From the NCBI GenBank assembly GCA_963575645.1, contig OY754470.1:1736001-1800000 (forward strand): a DNA stretch of 64,000 bases, written 5' to 3'. The stretch's first letter is position 1. Every line of letters starts with the position of its first letter. Positions 49,447 through 62,771 of this stretch are shown here, in pieces. The notes under the pieces are model-generated. The model made no database searches and was not told where the DNA came from. It saw nothing but the letters and a program-made list of their open reading frames with translations. The DNA comes from Xanthostigma xanthostigma. Lineage: Eukaryota; Arthropoda; Insecta; Raphidioptera; Raphidiidae. The position numbers and the translations under genes are program-made.

Positions 49447-49799
49447 AGCGTATTATTACAGTAAAACTATGGAGGGTAGCCTCCATAAGTAAAACCAAAA
49501 AGGGATGAGTGGTTGAGAAAATTTAAAGCGAGTTAGGGATTTTCGAGCTTAATTAGTATACTCACTAGAGATACAGGGAATTTGTTACTTTTAATTGTTG
49601 CCAAACTAAAATCTACTCGGGCGAAGCCGGGCCATAAAGTTAGTATACTTAGATATGAGACAATCGGAACTTTTTGTAATAAACTTGAAATAGAATCAGT
49701 AAAATTATTTTATTAACACTATTAACAAAAAATTTATGAAAGCGTAACACAACAGTATTTATCAAAGTAATGCTACAAAATAAAATTAGTGATAACAAC

Positions 49800-50317
49800 T
49801 AGTGATGTGCCGGAACGTTAAAAATGCATATCCGCGGATACGGATCGGAATACGGATATTTGGTTCAAGATCCGCGGATACGGATCTTAACTTTCTTAGA
49901 GTACGCAGCGGTAAATATTGCACATCGACTTTTGGAAAGAGACTATCTGTTATGGGAAAAAGTTATTGACTTCTTTAAGAGTTAACTCTCATAACAGATT
50001 GTCTCTTTCCAAAGATCGATGTGCAATATCTCATTATAAAGATAGTTTTTTATTAGTACCTTTGAGTTATGTACTATTGGTATGGTACTCACTACGATAA
50101 ATTTTTGCAATATAAAGGTGCCAAATACGATTTTAAGAAATAAAAAATAATCTGAACGGAATTTAAGTTTTTCATTATTACTTAATCACCTATATATATA
50201 AAATTTCATCTATGAATTCAAAATTAATAAGGTAAAAGATCCGCCATAAAACTAACGGATAACGGATCTTTCTTCTCCCTCGGATATCCGCGGATACGGA
50301 TATCCGGCACATCACTA
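49800..50317. mobile_element. hAT-type MITE, TAGTGATGTGCCGG family, copy 1
   Basis: Ends TAGTGATGTGCCGGA and (reverse complement) TAGTGATGTGCCGGA, flanked by a perfect 8-bp duplication ATAACAAC (49792-49799 and 50318-50325). Subterminal repeats of the self-complementary word ATCCGCGGAT lie at both ends. A central hairpin pairs ATTGCACATCGACTTTTGGA with its complement at 50000-50030. The short open frame 49918-50100 crosses the hairpin and is not a gene. Confidence 0.9.
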
Positions 50318-50586
50318 ATAACAACCATAAATGATCATTAATAAGAAAAAATACAATTGATTTTCATAAACTGATTTTGCTAAGATCACTAAAAATTACA
50401 TCTTGATAGTTTTAAATAATTAATATATCTGCGAAATCAATGAAATCAAACCTTTTGTTTGGTGTTTGTTTTTAATTTATTTTTTACAATCTAATACACA
50501 TACTAATAAAACAGTGTAAATTTCAATTTGGATCCAGTATTATTTAAGCTGAAATACGTGTTTTCATGGAAGAGAAACAATCAAAA

Positions 50587-53500
50587 CTAATGTTTAGTTT
50601 TTGATATAGTTGTCCTGAAACATAGAAAAAGAAAGTAATTAATATATTTTCGTCTGTACAAAAATAAACATAAAATATTTTTACTTACGAATTTGTATGT
50701 TTACTGCCCGAAAGAACGATGAACGGAGACTGTGTTTCTTTCTGCTTTGAAGTGAGCATTCCAAGAGTACCAAGAGGAGTATCGGTCGAACTCATCTTTT
50801 TCATAAGCTAAAAAAGAAACAAAACATTAGAAAAACGAAAATCAAATTTTTATGCTTTTGTACAGAATACTAACCGCTTCTTGTTCATTCTTCTTTATCC
50901 TTTTCTCAATCTTATTTTTGCCCGGTCCTTTTCCATGAAACTTGTGTGACAAATAGCGAAAAGCTTCTTTAGCATTTAGCACATGTCCTTCATCGTCGAT
51001 GTAATCAAGTTTAACATTTGGTTTAAAACCATCCTTCTCTTTGAAATCCATTACGGGTCCCGAATACCGATCGCGCCTGCCGAATTTATCATCATCTCTG
51101 CATAAAAAAAAAAAAAAAAAAACAATAAATTACTATTACAAGTTAGATGCATAATAATATAACATTATATAACAGACAGTTTAATTAGTGCTTACCCATG
51201 CGTTTTATCTTCAATAGAATAATTTTTCGCTTGTAAATGAGCTAATCGCGATGTTGAAGGTCGGTTAGTGTCTTCTTTATCTAAATAGCCTTTACTCATT
51301 GCGAGTTTCAATGCAGCACCCACACCTCTGCTAACATCGGGTTCTTCATCCAAGATTGGTTCTGGATTTAGCGACTGAACAGGGTCCAACGCCGACCTGC
51401 CATTCGATGTTTCCAGCTCTACTGTATTCCATGCACCACTACGTCCTCCGAAATCTTCATCTTCTAGATCCATTTTTTGTACTCCGTTCAAATCGTTTTC
51501 GAATTCCTATAAGAAAAACAAAAATACTTTAAAATCTCACAGTACATCCATTTCACTGCATAGTTTGGTACAAAAGCTGTTTATGATAAACGCTACAATT
51601 ATTTCAAAATTTCATGCAACTTACAAGCAATTCTTCATCTTCATCTCTGTTTCCAGCGCGACCATACGTTGGTATATCACCCAAAGTTCGGCAGAATTCT
51701 GCAGTTGCATTGAGCACGATATTCCCAGCGTTATCTTGATCCATTGGCTCTTCTTTAACAACAGGTTCAGGCTTTATTTCTGGCAATTTTGGAGTAGTTA
51801 ATATGTTTTGCGTTCTCAAACGTCTCGCTCGCCTTAGCGCCAATTCCAATTCAGTGTCTGCATCTTCATTTTCTATTTCAGCTTTGAATTCATCTGGATT
51901 TACGGTCACCGCTGCAATAACAAAAAATTATTATTATTATTGTTTCAAACATCAATATTTAAATTTATTTTACTCACGTGAAGTATCGTCAATATCCACA
52001 AAAGCACTGTTTTGTTTTTTGCGACGCGACCCCAAATCTCGAAGATAATCGTTTTCATTGCTGGTTGATGCTAAAACTTCAAGGTCATCTGCTTTTAACA
52101 TTTTTCCTTTTTCGCGCATTTTACGCCCCTTCACCTAAAAATAATAAAAGCATATAGTCATCCAAAAGTAATCATGACAAATTAATAAAAAAAAAAAATT
52201 TTGCATACTTTTCGCTTCGGCTTCTTAAATTTTGTCATTTCTTCTTCAGTATAATACTCAGAAGCTAATTTCAACTGAGGTAGATCCAGCGATTCAATTC
52301 TTTTGTTAGCTAATTTATCTTTCACTGCCATCAAAGCTTTTTGACGCCGTCTTTCAGCAACTATATCACTACCAATGGCAAAACTCTTCTTTTTTTCACC
52401 ATCAATTTCCTCATCATATTTCGATAACAATGCCTTTTCACGGAGTTGCCCGAATTCATCAAATTGATCAACATCATCAAACGGATTGTAATCAGGCTTT
52501 TGTTTCTTTCTTTCTAAACTCTGTAAAATATAAACAGATTAAAACTCGCAATTAATAAAAATAAAATTAAAATCAATTGACGTTACAAAATGTGAGTTTA
52601 ACCTTTTTGTATCGTTCATCATCGAGCAAGTTGACATTAATCAAAGTGTCATCGTCTTCATCCAAAACTCCATGGTCTTTGAGCGTTAGTATTGTAGTGG
52701 TGCCTTCTTGAAATTCGTCCATATCGTGTTCCACAGTCAGACCTTTAAGATGTCGCTCTGTATATGCCTTACTGCGCTGCTCTTTTGTTGCCTGCTCGAC
52801 CAAAGCGCCCACACCTAACTCAGCATCTAGTTCCTCGAGCATGCGCGCCTGTTATTTCAGAAATACAATATTAGACAATGTAGTTTTATTATGAAACTAC
52901 ACAAAAACGGCTATTTATTTTAAAAAGAACACATAAGCATTAATATTCAAAAGAAAATATTGTATTACAAGTAGTGATGTGCCGGATATCCGTATCCGTA
53001 TCCGCGGATATCCGAGGGAGAAGAAAGATCCGTATCCATTAATTTTTGGCGGATCTTTTACGGATATTTTACCTTATTAATTTTCAATTCATAGATGAAA
53101 TGTTATATATATAGGTGATTAGGTAATAATGAAAACCTGTTAAATTCCATTCAGATTATTTTTTATTTTTTTAAATCGTATTTGGCACCTTTATATTGCA
53201 AACATTTATCGTAGTGAGTACCATACCAATAGTACATAACTCAAGGGTACTAATAAAAAACTATCTTTATAATGAAATATTGCACATCGATCTTTGGAAA
53301 GAGACAATCTGTTATGAGAGTTAACTCTTAAAGAGGTCAATAACTTTTTCCCATAACAGATAGTCTCTTTCCAAAGATCGATGTGCAATATTTACCGCCG
53401 CGTACTCTAAGAAAGTTAAGATCCGTATACGTATCCGCGGATCTTGAAACCAAAAATCCGTATTCAGATCCTTATCCGCGGATATACATTTTTAACGATC

Positions 53501-55858
53501 TGGCACATCACTAATTACAAGAAGCAACTATTAATTATGATAAACAAAACTCTGCAGAGTAGAGTTCAACTGTAAAAGGTATTAAAGTAATCTTACCCTT
53601 TTGGCGGCTTGTTCTTTTTCTTGTTGTATTCTTCGATTTCTTTCAACCCATGCTGATGTATCATCGTCACTGTCCGATTCACCTAGAGTTTTAACGCGCG
53701 CTAACTTATGTTCTATTTCTCTTCTTTCTCTTTTCTCAGCCAACCGACGTTTTAATTTTTCTTGTGCCGTTTTACTAGAAATGTTGTCAGCCGGTTTATG
53801 ATAGAACTCACCCAAGTCATCTTTTTTCTTGCCATCACCAGAAGGACCTGACGGAGTAGATTTAGTGTCTTGTAGCGGTTTAAGTCCAAGTTTCGCGCGT
53901 AATTTGTTAGTTTCCTGTATTGAAAGTGATTCTGCAGCACCGCCACCTTTTTCTGGAGACGGTGATATCTTATTGCGATGACTACTGCCTTTCCCCCTGC
54001 CGTCTGGTGATAATGAGACATAATCTCGATGAGTTAATGGCGAATATCTGTGCTGATTGCCACCGGCGTCAGGTGACGGTGAATATCTATTTCTGTGATT
54101 TCCTCCTTTGTCTGGGGATGGTGAAATTCTAATGCGATGATTTCCGCTTCTCTCGGGTGAAAGTGAAATTTTATTGTGGTGGCTGACAATACGTTCTGGT
54201 GACGGAGATGGAGCTTTTCGATGATGTCGGTGGCGGCGTTCTGAATGTTTCTGAACCGGTTGCTGAGCAGATAACAATTCTTCATCGCTGCTATCGTCAC
54301 GGATTGTTATTGTTGGTGGCGGAGGTGGTGATTCGTATGAATGAACAATATTTGGTGGAGATGGCGGGACAACATCTGAACCTGGGAACAAAAATTACAT
54401 TCTGTCTATCGTGTTTTAAACCTTATTTAAATAACTAAAGGTACTTTAATATATAAATCTTAGGAATGCAAAAATGTTTTCCAAAACCTATTCAAAGTTT
54501 GAAAATCATAAAAATGTAAACAAAATGTACAACATGTACGGAGATCATGTAAATTTTTTGAAGTAGGTAAAATAGAAAATATTTTGCAACTATACTTTTT
54601 TAACGCACTTTATCATAAGTGCAGTGTACTAAGAGTTTACTATCTTTTGATTCGTAAAAAAATTAGTATTAATTTTAAATTCATTAAAGTCATAACATGT
54701 TATCAAAAGGCAATGTTAATTGAAAACTGAGAAAAAGTTGTAAAATTTATTTGACAACGAATTCAACAAACAAATATTATACTGTTGTGCTAAAAAAATT
54801 AATTATATTCAAAGTTGGGCTAAATGGCCATGTTTTTTTAGCACAGGTAGTGCAAAAAATTATCAATAGTTCCAGGTTCATCTAACAGGAACTAACAATA
54901 TAAAAATGAAAGAATTACAGGCCCGTGGTATACAAACGGATAGATATGACGAATAAGGGTTCCAAGTGATTACGAAGCCCCTATAAATAAAGCTATGGTA
55001 TTATTAGATTCCCAATTTTCTGATTTTAATATGAGAATTGGTTAAAGTATAAATTGAATTGTGAATAAATTGAAAATATGAATTGGCACTAGGCTCAGAT
55101 TGCTCTTCTAGTTGGTGACCATGACTTGATACCATAATGGGCATTATAGCGGACACCGGTGTTCAATGCGGCCTGGTGGGACTTTTCAAAATAGTCACCG
55201 GTGTCTGCTATGGCGTCCGCCTGATAAGTATTTTTTTTTAATGGAAACATTCACGGTTAGCCACATTCACTATTATTTTAAAATAAGAGCAAACAACATT
55301 TGATTGTTTCAAATATTGTGTAGTTTTTGTCACAGTATAATTACCAAAACAATATCCATCCAATTTTTGCGCAAATTGTAGTTACTGGCTTACTTACCAA
55401 TTGGATAGTTGAAGTTTCTTCAATAGTGCCTCAAAAATCAAGGCTCTGAAATCAATCAATCAAAGAAACCAATGATAGAATTCAAACTTATATCAAAGTA
55501 ACCAAACATTTTAAGGGTAACATTTCTTTGCAATTGGTGACTGATTAAATAGGTCATTACGAGACACCTGACTGATAAATATGTCGCCTTACAAATAATA
55601 TTCGAGTCATAAAAAAAGATGAGATCAATCAACCTTAAAATGCCCAATTACTTCAAAAAAAAATTGATAAAACGGTATCTTACCTTCACTCTCATATCCA
55701 TGATGTCTTGATTTATGACGTTTGTCTTTATGGTGTCTCTTGTGATGGCGATGTTTATCTTTCGCTTTAACAAGCTCAACAGAACTGCTTCTACTTCTGT
55801 GATGTCGTTTTTTGCCTTCTTTTTCTTTATTTTTACTTTTCTTATTAGTTGAACCCAT
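50587..55858 (-). CDS. SART1: SART1/Snu66 U4/U6.U5 tri-snRNP protein (complete, 10 exons, 880 aa)
   Basis: Exons 55858-55684, 54381-53597, 52848-52603, 52520-52209, 52134-51978, 51911-51625, 51506-51196, 51097-50875, 50807-50689 and 50614-50587 join without phase breaks. The N-terminus is rich in lysine, histidine, arginine and serine ([23 protein letters not shown]). A stretch of SPSP/SLSP motifs occupies about residues 100-195. The SART-1 family part follows: [132 protein letters not shown] and a final ...[12 protein letters not shown]. These are diagnostic. Human SART1 has 800 residues. Role: nuclear, recruits the tri-snRNP to the pre-spliceosome. The 28-base last exon is supported by phase and similarity of the end (STTISKTKH). 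Confidence 0.95.
52972..53513. mobile_element. hAT-type MITE, TAGTGATGTGCCGG family, copy 2, in a SART1 intron
   Basis: Same family as 49800-50317 in inverse orientation, inserted in the intron between SART1 exons 2 and 3. It is flanked by a perfect 8-bp duplication ATTACAAG (52964-52971 and 53514-53521). Left end TAGTGATGTGCCGGATATCC; the right end is slightly diverged (reverse complement TAGTGATGTGCCAGATCG). The ATCCGCGGAT words and the central hairpin (CATCGATCTTTGGAAAGAGA) are retained. Confidence 0.9.
54382..55683. other. SART1 intron 1
   Basis: 1.3 kb, AT-rich. A local repeat of CACCGGTGTC words occurs at about 55150-55215 (GACACCGGTGTTC ... TCACCGGTGTCTGC), an imperfect palindrome. 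No coding exon seen. Confidence 0.6.
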
Positions 55859-58800
55859 TTTCAATCAATATTTAAACTAAATACACTAATGACAAAATTT
55901 ATATACGTTGCTTTGACGTTTGCTACTTCTTTTTGTTAAATCAGGATTAGGAACCAGTTCTGGGCCAGTCGCCAACTTTTCAGAAATATATAATAGGAGG
56001 GTAGAAGTAAATAATGGAGGATAGCGACACGATTTTAAAGGTTAAGCTTTATAAGTTTCCTCAAGAGATGGCCTGAATTTGATATTTTTTTAAAACTCTA
56101 GATTTAATTTTTTGAATGTCAATTAAAAATAATTATTGAAAACGGGAAAAATTACATCTCTTTTTTATAGTTTCGATTAAAAAACATATCTTTTTACCAC
56201 TTGTCGCTTGAAAAAAATAAATACAAAAGGCTGTTAAACAGTAGTCGTTGAAGGGCGAATACTGCTCAACTGACAACTTCTAAAAATAAATATATAGAAA
56301 ATTTGTTAATAATTTATTTTTGCCCATATTATAAATATATATTAAATGTTATGTTCGCAATAAGATGAGAGAGTACGTATCTAAAGAGAATGTAAAGCAT
56401 ATTCGACGTTTTTTTCCGTACTTGTGCCTTTGGTGTACTCGCGTTACTAAACAAAATCGTTAATTGGCTACTCAAAATGGCTTATATATTCGCCACTGAA
56501 TGTACTTATTAGCTTGACCGTTAAAAGCTCTTGTATTGTTGAACACACGATAAGTATATACACTTAGGATACATTCTAATTTCGAACGGTCAAAATTTAT
56601 ACGATATTCTATATTATAATAAAATATTACACTGGTACACATGATATACATAATGTTTCCTAAAAACGCCTCAAACCAATTTCAATAAAAAAAAGTAACA
56701 AATAATTCCGGGAATACTACAAAAAGGATCCTAATTCTATATTTTTTTCCACATTAACTTTGATGTCAAGTGATACTCAACTTTTTATCATATGCTCACC
56801 TATATTTTTTTAATTTGAGATTTTTTTTCTGAATACAGCGACATATTTAACAAGTTGACTTTGGTTTAATATTCGTCTGAAAAAATTTAAATGTCTTTCG
56901 ACATTACATAAATTTCTCGTTAAAAAAAAATAAACTTGCCACCCCCAAACATCTGCTACCCCTAGGTTCAGATCATAGCCCAGTGAGTGGACTCAATTGT
57001 GGCATGTACAGTTTAAAACGGTGTTGTCTGTTTGAGCTACGGTGTTAAAATAATAAAAGAAACTAGAGTGACCTGTGCGAATTATTCGCACTAAATAAGT
57101 ATAATAATTATCACTTTACAAAATTATTTTTTAAATATGATTGCAGGTATTCCATTCGTTTCTAATTTTGCACACTGCTTAGTGCTTATAACGTTCTTCT
57201 TTTTGTTGTATTACAATATGAAGCTCAGCTGACAGATCGAAGAAATATTTTACTAAAATTGTCATATAGAGGCGCAAGTAGCAAAAGCGTTGAGCTAAGC
57301 CGTCAGATGGCATTATGCAGCATTACTGTGACGTTGTTCAGCGTTGCTCGCTGTTTCAAAATTAAAGCCGTCAGATGGCAGACGTTGTTCAGCGTTGCTG
57401 TTAATTAATTAATTTACAAAAACAAAAGCAATAATAAATTTTTTAGTTGTCGATGTCAGTAGAGCAAGTAATTATTTGTAAAAGCATATATAATTTATGT
57501 GGAGAAATTGTGTGGTTTTGTTCTAAAAAGGGAGGCAAACATCTTAACCTTAACGTATTAATATATCATGATGATTCACTGTACCTATGCTTACAGTAGC
57601 GCCGAAATTAAAAAAGAGATGAATAAATAGCCTTGTATAACAATTTCACACTTGGTTGATAACAGCTCTAGTTAGTTGTATTGTTATAATTATCAGCATA
57701 TTTTTTTATTAACTGTAACAAACTTATCAATTTTGGCAGTTTATTAAGACATGTCGAAGTGACCAGTTGTTAACCTGGAAAATACACATCACACGAGTTA
57801 ATGAGAAATTCGAATAAATTGAAGAAAAATTAAATTTATGTGCACAATAATTTTCATAATAATACTTATTACTTCAGTTTGCGAAAACACAATGAAAAAG
57901 TTCTCGTTGTATTACGCCAATAAATATTTATTATCCTTATTATTGACTTGACCACATTTTTATTATTAAAATATAGTTTTTTTAAAATTAATCTTCGAGG
58001 TAAATAAATCACACTGAAAGAATGTAAGTGCAAATATATTAATGAACGTTTCGTGATTTTGAAACACAAAAATATTAATTCTTACAAAGGTAATGTTTAT
58101 TTTTTTTTTTAATTTAAACTTGGGACAAATAAATAAATAATAATAATAAGATTTTAAGATTTGTTATTAGGAATCATTGCAATTTTTATTCATCACGAAC
58201 GGTATTTTTTCTCCCCATGCAGATTTGGCCCTACAAGAAATTATGTTCAGCTTCTAAACAGTAATGCTGGATAATAGGTTGTAGAAAGAATTGTCAAAAA
58301 AATCCAGTTTGACAGCGACCTTTATAGATTTCTTTATAAGAAAAGCATCATAGAAATTTAAATCGATCTTTGTAAAAAGTAATCGATTGATGGAAACGAT
58401 ATTTTTTTAAAGTTTCTACTTCGAAACAACATTTCTCAGCGCATTTTGATCAAATTTTAGCTTATAAAAAATATGCTGGCTTGCGCAGAACGCATTGTCC
58501 GAAAATCCGATAATAACCTTAGATTGTGATCATATATTTTAAATAGATTAAAGTAAAGCTTAGTTATAAATATTTTGATAAACAATTAAAGCTGATGGAA
58601 CCGATGCTGTCGTTCCGAATTCAACTTTTTGCTGGAACCAGTTCAGGAAACCGTACTGATTATGAAAACGCATGTTGCTTGCTCTCCACATTTCTCATCA
58701 TTTTGAACCACTCTGTATAACCTTAAGTTTCATTAGTCTACGTGATAATGGAATTTCTGGTTTTCATTTATCATATTGACAGTTATTTTATATGCGTTCT

Positions 58801-59391
58801 TATATGAGTATATTACAAATAAAATTTCCACGTTTCTTAAAATATGTTTGTTGTCGAAATTAATTAAAAATCCTCAGATTTTGTTCAATATTTATTTATA
58901 AATTTGTCGTTTTTCTATCCTATAATTATTAAGCAAACATTATGTTGACACAAACAGAAAAAAAATTCTTTATAATTTGTTATGTTATGTAATTGATCAG
59001 ATGTTACTGAAACTGTACCACTGCACTATCCCCCGTAAAATAACAGATTTACACAGAGACATGTAAAATGACCTATTTCGCACTAGTTCGGTAAAGTAAA
59101 ACAAGCTGATTGAGGTATACCAATTTTATAGTAAGCATTTTTTGTCAGCATTTTTTTTATAATCTACAAATAATAGTGACGAATATTCAAAAGTTAACTA
59201 TCAAACATTTTGAAAATGAAGTGAAACGCAGCTATTTTATAGAAGATAAGTGCTAAAAATATTATATATTTCTCGTGTGTAATGGTTTTATGACTCGTGT
59301 GAGTGTTAAAACTCGCTAGCGTTCGTATTGAACATAATGTTACATCTTGCCGTATTATAACCCATTACGAGCTACGATATTATGTAATATA
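55859..59391. other. intergenic, no gene seen
   Basis: About 3.5 kb of AT-rich sequence. The only structure noticed is a short direct duplication near 57299-57400. Short frames such as 57869-58069 carry no recognisable domain. Confidence 0.6.
57299..57400. repeat. partial direct duplication
   Basis: GCCGTCAGATGGCA occurs at 57299 and 57367, each followed by GACGTTGTTCAGCGTTGCT; in the first unit about 17 extra bases (TTATGCAGCATTACTGT) separate the two words. Confidence 0.85.
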
Positions 59392-61147
59392 CACTAGTAA
59401 CAAAAATTAAAGGATATAAAAAAAAATCTAAATTTTTGGGTAATATTCAACGAGCTGTAACTCCGAGGGAAATGATTGTACAGAAAATAAAAAAAAAGCA
59501 AATTATAGCTCCAAGTATCTAGTTTTCAGGTATGACCATGAATTTTTTTTTTTATGTTTTAGTCTGGAGAAATTTTAAAGAAACTACCAAAAAAAAAATT
59601 TTCCAAATTTTTTCTTGTCTAAAAAAAGGTATACGGACTTCAAAAAATTTTTTTCCATCATTCCACTAGAAAACTCTCGTAGAAAATTTAATGCCCTTTA
59701 ATTTGATGTACTCATGAAGCCTGTACGATGATTTGCCGCAGAGTTATCGTCAATCAAAGCCAAAAGCATCTTTTTAACTTTAATAATCAATAACTCTGGA
59801 AATAATGATCGTATAGAAAATCGATGGGGGGTTTTGAAAACTTCACAATATTCCCTATAAGAGACTGTGAATGGCTATTGACGAAAAAATTTTTTTCGAA
59901 GCAAAATTCTTGATTGAAAAAAGGATAAAAATTTGCGTAATTAAGGATATTTGGATAAATTGGTATAACTTTGGATAAAATGGATGAACGAAGGATATCG
60001 TCAGTAATTTTTCAACCTTAAAGTGTCCTGAAAAATCCCTGAAAAAATCAAAACGATGCGATTTTTTTTTCTTAGTGCCCCGAAACTTCAAATTTATTGT
60101 TTTTGCAAAAATCATTATTATGGGCAATTTTTCAATTTTTATTCATTTTTTCAATGAAAAAAAATTTTTTTTATCGATAATCTTTTTTTTTCGATCGAAA
60201 AAATCGTGTTTGTTAAAAATTTAAAAAAAAAATTTAATTTTTTTCAAAAATTTTTTTTTCGAAAATTTTTTTTTCAAATTTTTTTTTTGTTAACGTCTTC
60301 AGAATGCTTCATTATTGTCAAAAAAAATTAACTGGATTTTTTTTACCACTGCAACTGCCTTAGTTTTAAATGTCAACTTAAAAAATCAATAAAAAAAATC
60401 GATATACCCCCCAGTGGATGTCGGGTTTTCTTCACACTAAACGTGAATTTGAAGCTTCGGGGCACTAAGAAAAAAAAATCGCATCGTTTTGAATTTTTCA
60501 GGGATTTTTCAGGACACTTTAAGGTTAAAAAATTACTGACGATATCCTTCGTTCATCCATTTTATCCAAAGTTATACCAATTTATCCAAATATCCTTAAT
60601 TACGCAAATTTTTATCCTTTTTTCAATCAAGATTTTTGCTTCGAAAAAAATTTTTTCGTCAATAGCCATTCACAGTCTCTTATAGGGAATATTGTGAAGT
60701 TTTCAAAACCCCCCATCGATTTTCTATACGATCATTATTTCCAGAGTTATTGATTATTAAAGTTAAAAAGATGCTTTTGGCTTTGATTGACGATAACTCT
60801 GCGGCAAATCATCGTACAGGCTTCATGAGTACATCAAATTAAAGGGAATTAAATTTTCTACGAGAGTTTTCTAGTGGAATGATGGAAAAAAATTTTTTGA
60901 AGTCCGTATACCTTTTTTTAGACAAGAAAAAATTTGGAAAATTTTTTTTTTGGTAGTTTCTTTAAAATTTCTCCAGACTAAAACATAAAAAAAAAATTCA
61001 TGGTCATACCTGAAAACTAGATACTTGGAGCTATAATTTGCTTTTTTTTTATTTTCTGTACAATCATTTCCCTCGGAGTTACAGCTCGTTGAATATTACC
61101 CAAAAATTTAGATTTTTTTTTATATCCTTTAATTTTTGTTACTAGTG
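59392..61147. mobile_element. 1.76 kb palindromic element with Tc1/mariner-like ends
   Basis: The two halves are near-perfect reverse complements for about 700 bases each, centred at about 60270 with an A/T homopolymer-rich middle of about 350 bases. The ends are CACTAGTAACAAAAATTAAA and its complement, flanked by TA on both sides (59390-59391, 61148-61149), which fits a Tc1/mariner-type insertion. Open frames at 59855-60127 and 60443-60685 are the same sequence read from the two arms. No transposase motif is visible. Confidence 0.88.
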
Positions 61148-62771
61148 TAGATAGAATCTATTGTCGTATGCTATTCGGCGATTCCGTTAAAAAAATTGGT
61201 GTACGCCCGCAGTCACCACTAAATAAAATAATTTGGTAGGCTATAGGCATATAGGCACCTTAGCTAATCTAATTTACCATTTACATTTCTCAGTGGTCGT
61301 GGACAATGTGGCCGCTAGTAAGTGCGCAATAAGTCTGATGTAATATTTTTTTATTTTTCCCTCGGGATTCCACAACTTACTTCTTGTTTATTGTTTTGTC
61401 GTTTGCCAGAACAATATAATTAAGACCGATAAGATAACAATTTAAAAGTTTCTCAATTCTATACGACTTAACCCACGGTTCTTAGAAAAGATTAAAAAAT
61501 CTTAATGAAAGAAATTCAAGAATTTTATTAGACATTGCAATATAGATAATTTGAGTAGATGCGAAATATTTTCTTCAATATTTATAGATAACTGCATTTT
61601 ATGTTCATTCAAACGAAAAAAAAATCTCGAAAGAATTTAATGATAATTTATTTCAATAAAATCTAAAATCATTACCTATATAGTTTCTTTGAAGTATTTC
61701 ACAATTTTCACGAAGAAAATATTAAGTGTTCAAAAAATTGTAACATAAAAATCTTGGCATCTATTTAAACACACAAAAACACGTTCGCTTCGAAACGTCA
61801 TGACGTATCTATCTATATAAATAAAATTGAAATGCTGTTAGTTGGTAAGCGCATCACTTGAGAACGACTGGACCGATTTGCCTTTATTTTTTTTATTAAT
61901 GTTCGTGATAGTCCGAATAAGCTTTTTACGGAAAGAAAAATTAGAAAATTAGCTCGGAATATGGTGGAGTCAAAGGCTCTATTACTGCTATCGTTTCCGA
62001 ACGGGGCTCAGCCCCGTGAGGCAAAATTGTAATACGGTGGGGCTGTCGCGTTTCGCCTCAATAGTAATAATTAATATATGACACCGCCCTGCAAATACGG
62101 CTATTATTCTATAAGAAAGTTCTATGCAGCATATAATATCTTTGGTAGGCAATCTACAAATCCGGGCGAATCCGGACCGGGCCACTAGTAGAAAATATAA
62201 TACAACTTGGTTATTATTTCTTGCTTTGAAACGCTTATAAAGCATTTTTTAATTATGCAAGAATAAAGTTTGAACACGATTTGTTTTTCAATTTCTTATC
62301 TCATATAAATTTTGAGCGTGTTCCCTAGAAATAGTATAGTCACTAATTTAGTTCTTGTCGAGACAATGAACTTTAACTTAAATTGACAGTTTATGTAAAT
62401 TGACAATTTATGTAAATTGATTTACTAATTTTAAAAATCGTTTTTTTTAGAATTATGTACAAAATATCCTACGTCACGACTACATTAAAAGCATAATGAA
62501 AAAAAACTTACGGCTAAACTATGACATAAATACTTGAAAATTATAAACGATAAAAATTAGTGTTTGTGTATAAATTTATTTATTCTCGTGTTTTAATTAT
62601 TGGTAGACATTGTCAGACAATAATCTAGTAAACATTTCTCAAAATGCATTGATAAAAGTTTACTTATTTTATTGTTCTTTTTTTTAAATTTGAAGTGAAA
62701 AAGTTTTACACATTTTAAAAATTCATTTCCAATTAAAATAAATATCACATTTTTTAATCTCAAATAATAGA
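61148..62771. other. intergenic upstream of the SLC24 exchanger
   Basis: AT-rich. Contains the Helitron-type element at 61812-62188. The promoter of the exchanger should be at the right end, but no specific site was recognised. Confidence 0.55.
61812..62188 (+). mobile_element. non-autonomous Helitron-type element
   Basis: It begins TCTATATAAATAAAATTGAA (5' TC) and ends GGGCGAATCCGGACCGGGCC followed by ACTAG, with host A before and T after, the Helitron insertion pattern (A^T, 3' CTRR). Internally it has the common phrase ACGACTGGACCGATTTGCC and a GGGGCTCAGCCCCGTG hairpin. No Rep/helicase coding capacity; 377 bases. Confidence 0.75.

Larger units (their letters stand above)
48615..50586. other. 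repeat-rich intergenic stretch
   Basis: Between convergent mTERF4 and SART1 genes. It contains an inverted-repeat element (48866-49446), a Helitron-like scrap (CGGGCGAAGCCGGG at about 49619-49632) and a hAT-type element (49800-50317). Confidence 0.6.

Noticed and set aside
49918..53388. Paired 60-residue frames starting [14 protein letters not shown]
   Set aside because: They sit across the central hairpin of the two hAT MITE copies; conservation reflects element copy identity, not protein selection.
59855..60685. Two almost identical short proteins on opposite strands
   Set aside because: They are the two arms of one palindrome; the sequence is phenylalanine/lysine-rich translation of A/T runs with no domain.
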